Made by a program: the position numbers and the translations under genes
NCBI RefSeq assembly: GCF_947488565.1
Contig: NZ_CANKZC010000003.1
Coordinates: forward strand, 186,001 to 250,000
DNA: 64,000 nt
Direction of reading: 5' to 3'
Source of the DNA: an uncultured Psychrobacter sp.
GTDB lineage: Bacteria; Pseudomonadota; Gammaproteobacteria; Pseudomonadales; Moraxellaceae
The notes under the pieces: generated by a model
The model's input: only the letters and a program-made list of their open reading frames with translations
What the model was told of the DNA's origin: nothing
Databases searched by the model: none
Shown: piece after piece, positions 56,753 to 64,000 of the stretch
How the letters are laid out: every line of letters starts with the position of its first letter
Numbering within the stretch: position 1 is the first letter of the stretch

Positions 56753-56785
56753 AAAACCCTACTGTGAAGATGATAGTAGGGTTTT
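56753..56785 (+). terminator. Terminator after the Spy-like gene
   Basis: AAAACCCTACT / AGTAGGGTTTT perfect 11-bp stem with T4. Confidence 0.85.
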
Positions 56786-56992
56786 CCAATGGCTATCTGA
56801 TAAAGCGTGTTGAATGTTTAACTATTTATCTGAACAGCTGCTAAGAACTCAATATGTGCTTAGTGTTAAAAACAGTTATCACTTGAGTTTGACTTTTAAA
56901 GACGGTCAATGGCAGTAGAATGATAAATAATATACTCTAAAATAAAACCTAAAGATTTTGATTCAAAACTTAATTCACAATTGAGTAAAGGT

Positions 56993-58048
56993 ATGACAGT
57001 TACCCCGTTGAAGTTAGGACTTAATATGGCGTCGATAACGCTGATAACTTGCGTATTGAGTGCTTGTAGCAGTGAAAACACGGCTGGCGTGAGTCATCAC
57101 TCTAGTGTTATCAACAACCCGGAGCGATCCGCAACTGCTGCTTATCAAGGCACAGCCTCTGTTACTCAAGGTGAGGCGATGGTTGATATACCTTCGCTAT
57201 ATGAGTGTGAAAATGGCAGAAACGCGCCCATTGGTCATATCAACAGTACGGATGGGAAGAGGTGGACTGTACCTGCTGAGGTAAACTTTACAAATAGCCG
57301 CTTTCCGTTTGCTCATGATTTAAATAACCCTTGTACAGGCGTGCGCTACGCCTCAGCTACAGAGGCTCGTAATGCACTAGATCCGTCCGATATTATTGAG
57401 ATTGATGCCGATGGTGACGTCATTACTGCCTATATATTTGCCGATAACTATTTTGAGATTTATATTAATGGCGTACCTGTCGGTAAAGACAGTGTACCTT
57501 TTACCCAATTTAATTCCAGCTTAGTACAATTTAAGGTCAAAAAGCCCTTTACAGTGGCGATGAAACTGGTTGATTGGGAAGAAAATAGCGGTATTGGTTC
57601 AGAGAGCAATCAAGGGCAGTCTTATTATCCAGGTGATGGCGGGGTAGTCGCGGTATTCATGAATACCAATAATGAAATCATCGCTAAAACCAACGATAGC
57701 TGGAAAGCACAAACCTTTTATACCGCGCCTATTCGGGATTTGAGCTGCGTCGCTGAAAAAGACTCATTACGTTTGACAACAAATTGCTCAACTGAAGGCA
57801 GTGATGACGGCTCACAAGATTATGCATTGCACTGGTCGCTGCCTAACAATTGGTATGCGCCAGACTTTAACGATAGCGCTTGGCCGAGCGCGACCGTATT
57901 TACGAATGATGATATCGGCGTTAACAATAAATCCGCTTATACCGACTTTGTTGATATTTTCGATGATTCTAATAACGATGCACGTTTTATATGGTCAACC
58001 AATGTTATTTTAGATAATGAAGTTATCATACGCCACACTGTTGATTAG
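56993..58048 (+). CDS. Unknown lipoprotein (about 351 aa)
   Basis: A lipoprotein not assigned to a family. The signal MTVTPLKLGLNMASITLITC leads to a lipobox CVLSAC. The frame opens at a TTG at 56981. The ATG at 56993 gives a signal of normal length, while the ATG at 57026 would be too short. The mature part is beta-rich, with DNYFEIYINGVPVGKDS near residue 160 and a paired Cys region around SCVAEKDSLRLTTNC. The domain looks like a jelly-roll carbohydrate- or cell-surface-binding module, which is only an impression. No copy of the shared promoter motif precedes it. Confidence 0.75.
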   Translation: MTVTPLKLGLNMASITLITCVLSACSSENTAGVSHHSSVINNPERSATAAYQGTASVTQGEAMVDIPSLYECENGRNAPIGHINSTDGKRWTVPAEVNFTNSRFPFAHDLNNPCTGVRYASATEARNALDPSDIIEIDADGDVITAYIFADNYFEIYINGVPVGKDSVPFTQFNSSLVQFKVKKPFTVAMKLVDWEENSGIGSESNQGQSYYPGDGGVVAVFMNTNNEIIAKTNDSWKAQTFYTAPIRDLSCVAEKDSLRLTTNCSTEGSDDGSQDYALHWSLPNNWYAPDFNDSAWPSATVFTNDDIGVNNKSAYTDFVDIFDDSNNDARFIWSTNVILDNEVIIRHTVD

Positions 58049-58073
58049 TTTTCATTCATTTAACTAGCTTCGC

Positions 58074-58102
58074 AAAAACCAACTTTAACGAGTTGGTTTT
58101 TT
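58074..58102 (+). terminator. Terminator after the unknown lipoprotein
   Basis: AAAAACCAACT / AGTTGGTTTTT perfect 11-bp stem with T-rich end. Confidence 0.88.
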
Positions 58103-58144
58103 GCTGTTATCTATGGACACTAAATCGAGTTTTAGCAGCAAATG

Positions 58145-58178
58145 TTACCTTTCTTAAAGTTTCATAAATCTACGCAAC
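58145..58178 (+). promoter_or_regulatory. Shared 34-bp promoter motif, copy D
   Basis: It matches copy A over the whole motif. TATACT lies 12 bases downstream at 58191-58196. It is 94 bases before the Lys/His-rich gene at 58273. Confidence 0.8.
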
Positions 58179-58272
58179 CTCATTATTATTTATACTCTCC
58201 TTTGTAATCAAAGCATTTATAACTACGACATTGTCAAATCATTGACAGTCAATATAAAGCCAAAAGGAAATA

Positions 58273-58584
58273 ATGATGAAAAAATTAATAATCAGTTTAG
58301 TTATAGCGACTTCTAGCTGTTTTGCGATGCTCAGTTCAGCTAATGCGGCTCATCACAAAATGGAAACGCATTCCTCTCAAGTTCAGCATCAAAAACAGAA
58401 AGTGAAGGCTAAGCCAGTCAAGCTTAAGCAAGTCGCTGCCTCAAAGCATAAAGTAGCTAAACAGTACTCAAAGTCTAAGTTTGTCAAAAAAGCTACTGTT
58501 GTTCAGCATAAGAATGTACAAGCCAAGGCTAAGAATGACTCTTCTAAACATTTTACTGCTCATAAAAAAATTAATCAAAGATAG
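58273..58584 (+). CDS. Secreted Lys/His-rich small protein (103 aa)
   Basis: A 103-residue protein: signal peptide ending SSANA (residue ~25), mature part extremely basic with many Lys, His and Gln (KQKVKAKPVKLKQVAA). Composition recalls acid-shock proteins such as Asr, though no direct family match is claimed. AAAAGGAAATA precedes the start, and motif copy D lies upstream. Likely a stress-induced periplasmic protein that buffers charge or binds anions. Confidence 0.75.
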   Translation: MMKKLIISLVIATSSCFAMLSSANAAHHKMETHSSQVQHQKQKVKAKPVKLKQVAASKHKVAKQYSKSKFVKKATVVQHKNVQAKAKNDSSKHFTAHKKINQR

Positions 58585-58612
58585 TCGTTATAAAGTAAAA
58601 AATACTTAGTAT

Positions 58613-58643
58613 AAAAAACCAGCCTTGTTAGATTGGTTTTTGC
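58613..58643 (+). terminator. Terminator after the Lys/His-rich gene
   Basis: AAAACCA ... TGGTTTT stem with a 12-base loop and a following T run. Confidence 0.6.
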
Positions 58644-58699
58644 TTTGTCAAAAAGAATATAAAAAATTTTATTTTATTATAGAGATTGAACAATAAACG

Positions 58700-58733
58700 T
58701 TACCTTTCTTAAAGTTTCATAAATCTATGTAAC
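58700..58733 (+). promoter_or_regulatory. Shared 34-bp promoter motif, copy E
   Basis: It differs from copy A by two bases near the end (TATGTAAC for TACGCAAC). TATAAC at 58746 is 12 bases downstream. It is 306 bases before the gene at 59040, but a 147-bp repeat element lies in between, so the ancestral distance would have been about 159. Confidence 0.75.
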
Positions 58734-58877
58734 GTAGAAAATGAATATAACTGATCAAAATATAATAGTGTTAGATAAAGAATTGAGATAAATAGAACGC
58801 TTAAAACAGGTAAGAATCGCAGAGTGGGATCTAGTAGTTATAGCTCTTATATTTAAATGAATAGCAGAATATTAATT

Positions 58878-59024
58878 GATAGTCGATTCTAAATAAAAGA
58901 GTCATGTGTTTATAAATCGGCAAGGCCGATAAAAATTTTCTGGCGTGCTGTGCCTACGCAGACAGAGGCGGCAAAAACTTCTATCAGCCTTGCTATAACA
59001 TTTTTACAATGAACTGATTATACA
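58878..59024. repeat. MITE-like dispersed repeat, copy 3
   Basis: Ends GATAGTCGATTC and GAACTGATTATAC, core GTGCTGTGCCTACGCAGAC, and an inner inverted pair AAGGCCGATA / TATCAGCCTT. It sits between motif copy E and the 108-residue gene. Confidence 0.8.
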
Positions 59025-59039
59025 ATAAGGAATATTATT

Positions 59040-59366
59040 ATGAGAAATTATCTTAATCTGTTTAGCACGAAAGCGCGATTGCTTTGTTTAGGTTCAGCAT
59101 TAGTCTTAGCACCAGTAACCTCGACTTTTGCCATATTACCTATGATGTCACAAGTATTTGAACCTAGCTCAGTTAACTTACTTTCTGCTAATGAGGAAAA
59201 ACTATCGACTCACTATAATGATGTTAATTTTAAAAATAGTAACTTATTAACCAGTAATCAAAGCCGAGCTGAAAATTATGCTACTAAATATTTAGTATCT
59301 GATATTGAACGTATACCAGCCCTTTATCTTAGAGAGCGTACCATTATTATGAAATCTACCTTGTAA
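59040..59366 (+). CDS. Small secreted protein of unknown function (108 aa)
   Basis: A 108-residue protein with a signal peptide (LCLGSALVLAPVTSTFA) and a short hydrophilic mature part ending RIPALYLRERTIIMKSTL. AAGGAAT lies upstream of the ATG. It is probably under motif copy E, now pushed further away by a repeat element. No family was recognised. Confidence 0.7.
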   Translation: MRNYLNLFSTKARLLCLGSALVLAPVTSTFAILPMMSQVFEPSSVNLLSANEEKLSTHYNDVNFKNSNLLTSNQSRAENYATKYLVSDIERIPALYLRERTIIMKSTL

Positions 59367-59454
59367 AGGGCCTTACTACTCTTGAACCGTCAGCCTCTGT
59401 AGTAGAAGAGTATTTAACTTGAGTCAGGTAGCTATTTAGGTAGTGGGTGGCTCA

Positions 59455-60363
59455 TTACTCCATGTTCTGGCGAATGTCATCTTTTGCGTTTAATGCTGCT
59501 GCCACGAATGCATCAGTAGCTGCACTATTATTGCTCTGCTTATATTGGATATGCACGGGTATTTGTGTGCTGACGTTATTTAACGTTATAAAGTGACAAC
59601 CATCACTATACAGTTTGCGCACGCAATAGGGCGCAATCGCCACACCCAATCCTGCTGCCACTTCGGTCACCAATGTTTGCATGTGCTTGGGTTGGCTGAT
59701 GATGTTGGGCGAAAACCCAGCTTGCTTACATAGCATGATGGTTTCATCAAATAGACCAAGCGCTTCATCACGGTTAAAAATAATAAACTTATCGTCTTTT
59801 AACTGCACCAAATCAATGGTTTGTTGATCGGCTACTGCGTGATTTTGATTCACAATCGCCACCAATTTATCGATATAGATACTGTGGCTAATAAAGTCAT
59901 CAGCAATGGCACTCGGTAATGGCCTCGAAAACCCAATGTCGATACGGTCATTGTTGAACGCTTCTATCTGTTCTGTCACCGTCATCTCAAATAGCGAGAC
60001 GTGTACGTGCGGAAATTGCGCTTTATAACTGCGTACCAGTGGGGCCATAAAAGTCAAGCAGGCTGAGCTTAAATGCGCAATATTGAGCGTGCCTACTTGT
60101 CCATTATGGGCTCGCTTGACTTGTGTCTTCGCTTGCTCTGCTAAGCTCAAAATAACAGCGGCGTCTTTCAGTAATTGCTCGCCAGCAGGCGTGATAGTCA
60201 CTTCACGAGAAGTACGGTTAAACAAGACAACACCCAATTCTGTCTCTAACGATGAGATATGACGACTGATGGCAGGTTGTACTGTATACAGCTCCCGCGC
60301 TGCTTCTGAAAAGCTCTGATGCTTGGCTACGGCCATAAAGCTTTTGAGCGTTTTTATATCCAT
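59455..60363 (-). CDS. LysR-type regulator (BenM/CatM subtype)
   Basis: A 302-residue LysR regulator: MDIKTLKSFMAVAKHQSF start, VQPAISRHISSLETELGV recognition helix, and effector domain. Divergent from an MFS transporter 157 bases away, which it probably controls. The motif in between has a T-N11-A form. Confidence 0.92.
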   Translation of the reverse strand: MDIKTLKSFMAVAKHQSFSEAARELYTVQPAISRHISSLETELGVVLFNRTSREVTITPAGEQLLKDAAVILSLAEQAKTQVKRAHNGQVGTLNIAHLSSACLTFMAPLVRSYKAQFPHVHVSLFEMTVTEQIEAFNNDRIDIGFSRPLPSAIADDFISHSIYIDKLVAIVNQNHAVADQQTIDLVQLKDDKFIIFNRDEALGLFDETIMLCKQAGFSPNIISQPKHMQTLVTEVAAGLGVAIAPYCVRKLYSDGCHFITLNNVSTQIPVHIQYKQSNNSAATDAFVAAALNAKDDIRQNME

Positions 60364-60424
60364 ATCATCACTCTCTTTTATTGATACCTTTTATCAAAAT
60401 TTTGCTCAATCTTGTTTTTTATCT

Positions 60425-60439
60425 ATACAGTATTTGTAT
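60425..60439. promoter_or_regulatory. LysR operator candidate
   Basis: ATACA-GTATT-TGTAT is an inverted repeat with T-N11-A spacing between the divergent LysR and MFS genes. Confidence 0.5.
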
Positions 60440-60520
60440 GGATTCAATTATATACTATCATTTTTGTTATGGCTTGGTAGGCTTTATACTTGCGGCATAA
60501 TTTACTAGGCCGAGATAACA

Positions 60521-61717
60521 ATGGACAAGCCACTACTAGGCCAGTCGCCAAGTCAATCATCAAACCAGTCATTAAGCCGATTTATTTTACTGTTAATGAC
60601 TGCAGCGATTGCCGCAACCGCCGCCAACCTTTATTACAATCAACCTATTTTACCGCTCATTGGTGCTGAGTTTGATTTGACCGACTCACAACTGGGCAGT
60701 ATTCCGGCATTGACGCAGTTTGGTTATGCCTTTGCTCTATTGTTTCTCTCACCTTTGGGTGATTCTATTGCGCGTAGACGCTTGATTGGTATCTTATCCT
60801 GTTTATTGGTAGCAGCATGTGTTTTTGCAGCGCTATCACCTAGCTTACCTGTATTACTTATATCGGTGTTTTTGATCGGTGTTAGTGCCAATATTACCCA
60901 GCAGCTCATTCCATTTGCCGCGTCCATGGTGTCGCCTGAAAACAAGGGTGCAACGCTTGGCACGCTGATGATGGGGCTGACCATTGGTATCTTATTATCT
61001 AGAACCTTAAGTGGGTTTGTAGGTGAGCAACTTGGCTGGCGCAGTGTGTTTGTGATGTCTGCGGCGTTTGCTGCTGTCTTTGGGGTACTGCTTCGGGTGT
61101 TTTTGCCAACCAATACACCGCATACCACGCTGCGTTACTTTCCACTTATCAAAAGTAGCTTATCACTATTTGTAAAACATAAATCCCTGCAAAAATTTAC
61201 CTTGGCAGGCGCATTTTGGTTTGCCTCATTCAATGTGCTGTGGGCGACGTTAGCGATTTATGTCAGCGAAGCACCTTTTAATTACAATGCGCAGCAGGCA
61301 GGACTATTTGGTGTGATTGCGCTGGCAGGGGTGATAGGGGCTAAGTCTTCTGGCAAATGGGTCAATAAATTGGGCTCTAAAACGCTAGTGATGATGGCAC
61401 TGACACTAGCAGCGACAGGCTTTGCTATTACAGGGTTGTTTGCAGGTAATTTGGTATCGCTGATTGTCGGGATTATTTTAATCGACTTTGCTGTATTCAG
61501 TGCGCAAGTGGCCAATCAGGTTCGGGTCTTTAGTATCGACCCCGCCGCTCAGAGCCGCATCAACGGTATCTATATGCTGGGTTACTACACAGGTGGGGCA
61601 TTGGGGTCTATGGCAGGTGTCAAAGCATTTGCTTTGTACCAATGGCCAGGGGTAGTGATGGTCAGTATCGCCTTTATCATCATCAGTGCCATATTCAATG
61701 CATTCGCCAAAAAATAA
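60521..61717 (+). CDS. MFS transporter, LysR-linked
   Basis: A 398-residue MFS protein with 12 helices. ANLYYNQPILPLIGAEF near residue 27 and SPLGDSIARRRLIG (loop 2-3 signature) fit the drug/sugar-acid type MFS group common next to LysR genes. Substrate not readable. It is divergent from the LysR regulator and precedes another MFS gene by 92 bases. Confidence 0.9.
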   Translation: MDKPLLGQSPSQSSNQSLSRFILLLMTAAIAATAANLYYNQPILPLIGAEFDLTDSQLGSIPALTQFGYAFALLFLSPLGDSIARRRLIGILSCLLVAACVFAALSPSLPVLLISVFLIGVSANITQQLIPFAASMVSPENKGATLGTLMMGLTIGILLSRTLSGFVGEQLGWRSVFVMSAAFAAVFGVLLRVFLPTNTPHTTLRYFPLIKSSLSLFVKHKSLQKFTLAGAFWFASFNVLWATLAIYVSEAPFNYNAQQAGLFGVIALAGVIGAKSSGKWVNKLGSKTLVMMALTLAATGFAITGLFAGNLVSLIVGIILIDFAVFSAQVANQVRVFSIDPAAQSRINGIYMLGYYTGGALGSMAGVKAFALYQWPGVVMVSIAFIIISAIFNAFAKK

Positions 61718-61809
61718 ATGATATCAGTACAGTTATATCAGTACAGTGATATCGATTAGTACGAGATTATTGATGAGTCGATGTTATTTCTTATCGACTA
61801 AGGACATAT

Positions 61810-62949
61810 ATGAACCAGTTAAAAACCGCAGGTAGTTTTACTTTATTGTGTATTGCCAGTTTGACCATTATGGTCGGCACGTTACTGGCACCCGGCTTGG
61901 TTAGCATTTCGGCAGGTTTGGGTATTACTGATAATAGCGCGCTGCTAATCACTTTACCGTCATTAGGTGCGGTAGTGTTTGCGCCACTAGCAGGAAAGCT
62001 CATCGATAAATATGGCGCGTACAAACTCTTGATTATCGGGTTATCTTTGTATGGGCTTGTAGGTGCCAGTGCTTATCTTTTACATGGACCGGCGCAGGTG
62101 TTTAGCAATCGGTTTTTATTGGGCGGTATCACGGCGGTCGTCATGGCGAGCTGCACGGTACTCATCTCTACGTGGTATCAAGGAGAGGCGCGCCTAAAAA
62201 TGATTGCTAAGCAAGGCATGTCCATTGAGCTTGGCGGGGTCATTTTCTTGTTTTTGGGTGGCTTACTTGCATCACAGTTTTGGGCCTTGCCGCTATCGAT
62301 TTATTTGGTAGCGTGGGTTTTTTTAGCCATGCTGTTACTGTTTGTACCGCGTAATCATGCAGCTACAGCAGAGAATGCAGAGATAGTAAAAGACGATAGT
62401 AAAACCATTATTAGCGGTCTGACTCTAAAAAATGTGTATCTCATCTCAACCTTAGCGATGACTATATTTTTTACGTCAACCGTGTTATTGCCCATCACTA
62501 TGAATGAGCTTAGCTATAACGAATCACAAATCGGTCAACTGCTGGCCTTTATCTCTTTGGTGGCGGTGGTTACCGCAGGTTTTATGCCCAAAATAATCAA
62601 ATGGTTAAATGAGCCCAAAGTACTGGCGCTGGCCTTTTTAGCATTTGCCTTATCGTATGTTTGCTTTACGCAAGCCAGCACCTTGATATTAATAATAGGT
62701 GCGCTGTTAATCGGCATTGGCTTTGGCTTTAGTATTCCGCTATTGAACCACATGACGGTAGAGTTAAGCGCTGCCAACGTACGAGGCCGTAATCTATCGT
62801 ATTTTACGATGGCAGTGTTTTCGGGTCAGTTTTTTACGTCATTTACGGAGTACATGCCAGGCGGCGCGCACAACGTTTTTATTATGTGCAGCGTACTTAG
62901 CGTCATTATTAGTATGGTTTTATTTATGAAAGGCCGTAAGGCTACTTGA
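61810..62949 (+). CDS. Second MFS transporter
   Basis: A 379-residue MFS protein with 12 helices; FAPLAGKLIDKYGAYKLLI is the loop 2-3 signature. It follows the first MFS gene on the same strand and may be co-transcribed. Its family differs from the first, so they likely move different compounds. Confidence 0.88.
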   Translation: MNQLKTAGSFTLLCIASLTIMVGTLLAPGLVSISAGLGITDNSALLITLPSLGAVVFAPLAGKLIDKYGAYKLLIIGLSLYGLVGASAYLLHGPAQVFSNRFLLGGITAVVMASCTVLISTWYQGEARLKMIAKQGMSIELGGVIFLFLGGLLASQFWALPLSIYLVAWVFLAMLLLFVPRNHAATAENAEIVKDDSKTIISGLTLKNVYLISTLAMTIFFTSTVLLPITMNELSYNESQIGQLLAFISLVAVVTAGFMPKIIKWLNEPKVLALAFLAFALSYVCFTQASTLILIIGALLIGIGFGFSIPLLNHMTVELSAANVRGRNLSYFTMAVFSGQFFTSFTEYMPGGAHNVFIMCSVLSVIISMVLFMKGRKAT

Positions 62950-62957
62950 TAGAGCGT

Positions 62958-63335
62958 TTATTCGGGATTTTCATAATCAAAGCGACATCCTGCCTTCCAT
63001 GCTTCTTCATCGTTACCATGATTGGGTAAGCTGCCTGCATCCTTTAGCATACGAGCCATATACATGAGGCTCCAAGTCATAATTATCGCATTGCGCTGAG
63101 TAAATTCGTTATCAAAACCTACTGGAGTCGATTGACCGTCGATATCATCACCATATGAAGGGTCAGGACCTGCCTCACCAATCCATCCATAATTGGCTTG
63201 AGGTGAAATCGTATAGCCCAAATGACTGAGCGGATAGAGGATAGTCATCGCTGAATGCTTGATAACGGCTTTTAAGTCAGAGAAGTCAGTTCGATTCTCA
63301 TTGCAAAGCTGTTACTGGTTTTTATTAAGGCTCAT
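62958..63335 (-). pseudogene. Unknown small protein gene interrupted by a stop at codon 8
   Basis: A strong ribosome site (TAGGAG, 7 bases) precedes an ATG at 63335-63333. The frame reads MSLNKNQ, then TAA at 63314-63312, then continues in frame as QLCNENRTDFSDLKAVIKHS and so on to 62958. The longest clean open part begins at an internal ATG at 63248 (96 aa). The gene therefore looks like a 125-residue protein inactivated by one base change (CAA to TAA). Alternatively the short peptide is a leader and the internal start is used. The end (DYENPE) and the WGWIGEAGP-type region match nothing I know. Confidence 0.6.
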
Positions 63336-63421
63336 TTGAAACTCCTACAAGTTGAATTTAAGCAATCACTCAAAATATATTATTAGAGTAGATATAAAAC
63401 TAGAATTTGGTGAATATTAAA

Positions 63422-64000
63422 TCACTGTAAGGCTTTACGAAATTTTTGAAATTCTTCAGACTGATCTAGTAGGCTACTGCTTAAAGCACGCAGATCATCA
63501 ACTTGCTCGGGCTGCAACCGAAACGTCGTCGGCATCGCGTCGAACTTTGCTCGCTCAGTTTTATCTTTGATTTGATCAAAGGTCAATACCGCAAAATGCA
63601 CTGCAACTTGTGCAGACGCCGCTGGACGCTGAGCGTTAACGTGCTCGCCCCATTGCAAAAACTCTTTTTTGGCAGACGAAATAGTCTCGTTATTTAAAGT
63701 GCCTAAAGCAACTTCACTCGCCGCCGAAACAGTCTGTATAAAACTCGGATCTTTGCTCTGAACTGACCACTCATGCTCTGAGTAAGTTTGGGCGTTAGCG
63801 ACCACAACCAGTACTTGTTTGACCTGACGCAACTTGTCAGGACTGAACGCGCCTGCCATGTTGGGGACATCGCCATACTGAGTCACAGGACTCATCATCG
63901 AGCCGCGTACGCCCAAGTTATCAGTGACCCCGCCATCTACTAGGCGCACCACTGGCATACGATCTGGCTGCGAGTATCGATCCAGTGCACGGGCTATAGC
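63422..64000 (-). CDS. Patatin-like phospholipase, C-terminal part (5' end outside window)
   Basis: The reading frame is open from 64000 to the stop at 63422 and continues past the window edge. The segment VVRLVDGGVTDNLGVRG carries the catalytic DGG of patatin-type phospholipases (the Asp of the Ser-Asp dyad). The nucleophile Ser motif lies outside the window. The C-terminal ~150 residues are mostly helical. It would hydrolyse lipid esters, perhaps at the inner or outer membrane. The residue order and VDGG..DNLG match bacterial RssA/YlbK-type or outer membrane patatins. Confidence 0.85.
   Translation of the reverse strand, partial: AIARALDRYSQPDRMPVVRLVDGGVTDNLGVRGSMMSPVTQYGDVPNMAGAFSPDKLRQVKQVLVVVANAQTYSEHEWSVQSKDPSFIQTVSAASEVALGTLNNETISSAKKEFLQWGEHVNAQRPAASAQVAVHFAVLTFDQIKDKTERAKFDAMPTTFRLQPEQVDDLRALSSSLLDQSEEFQKFRKALQ

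Overview
The window looks like a chromosomal segment of a Moraxellaceae gammaproteobacterium, most likely Psychrobacter. This rests on the protein types, an Acinetobacter-like type VI secretion (T6SS) gene set including a TagX-type M15 peptidase, moderate GC content, and a dispersed ~150-bp repeat with short terminal inverted repeats. No 16S rRNA or other species marker is present, so the genus is an inference.

Layout. (1) 0-4.7 kb: a minus-strand operon of an NCS1-type permease and the two subunits of a hydantoinase/oxoprolinase-type enzyme. (2) 5-25.2 kb: part of a T6SS locus. The minus arm runs from an unknown membrane protein through tssM, tagF, an OmpA-type anchor and vgrG to an effector-like gene and an immunity-like lipoprotein. 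It ends in a second, decaying copy of the vgrG-tail/effector/lipoprotein block. The plus arm carries tagX, a TssJ-like lipoprotein, tssK and tssL. Sheath, Hcp, baseplate and ClpV genes are not in the window. (3) 25.7-36.4 kb: a K+/H+ antiporter, then a LysR-controlled catabolic cluster (RidA, aldehyde dehydrogenase, M19 dipeptidase, BCCT transporter, two unknown proteins). (4) 36.5-39.6 kb: arsR, arsC, arsH, arsB, with a repeat element between arsR and arsC. (5) 39.6-48 kb: a copper-resistance region with divergent copRS and a structural set (Met-rich peptide, cytochrome c, DUF411 lipoprotein, CopA oxidase, CopB, DUF305, small membrane proteins, a shrunken P-type ATPase remnant) around a clear CusR/CopR-type box. 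(6) 48-52 kb: an AT-rich accessory patch with an IS3-type remnant, an acyltransferase, an unknown acidic protein and a fragment of a tRNA-Leu gene. (7) 52.1-59.4 kb: a two-component system surrounded by small envelope genes. Five upstream regions there share one 34-bp motif, which I read as a local regulon. (8) 59.4-64 kb: a LysR regulator, two MFS transporters, a small gene broken by a stop codon, and the end of a patatin-like phospholipase.

The two strongest observations are the five-copy promoter motif next to the two-component system, and the duplicated T6SS toxin/immunity cassette in which the VgrG and effector copies are broken while the immunity copy stays open.
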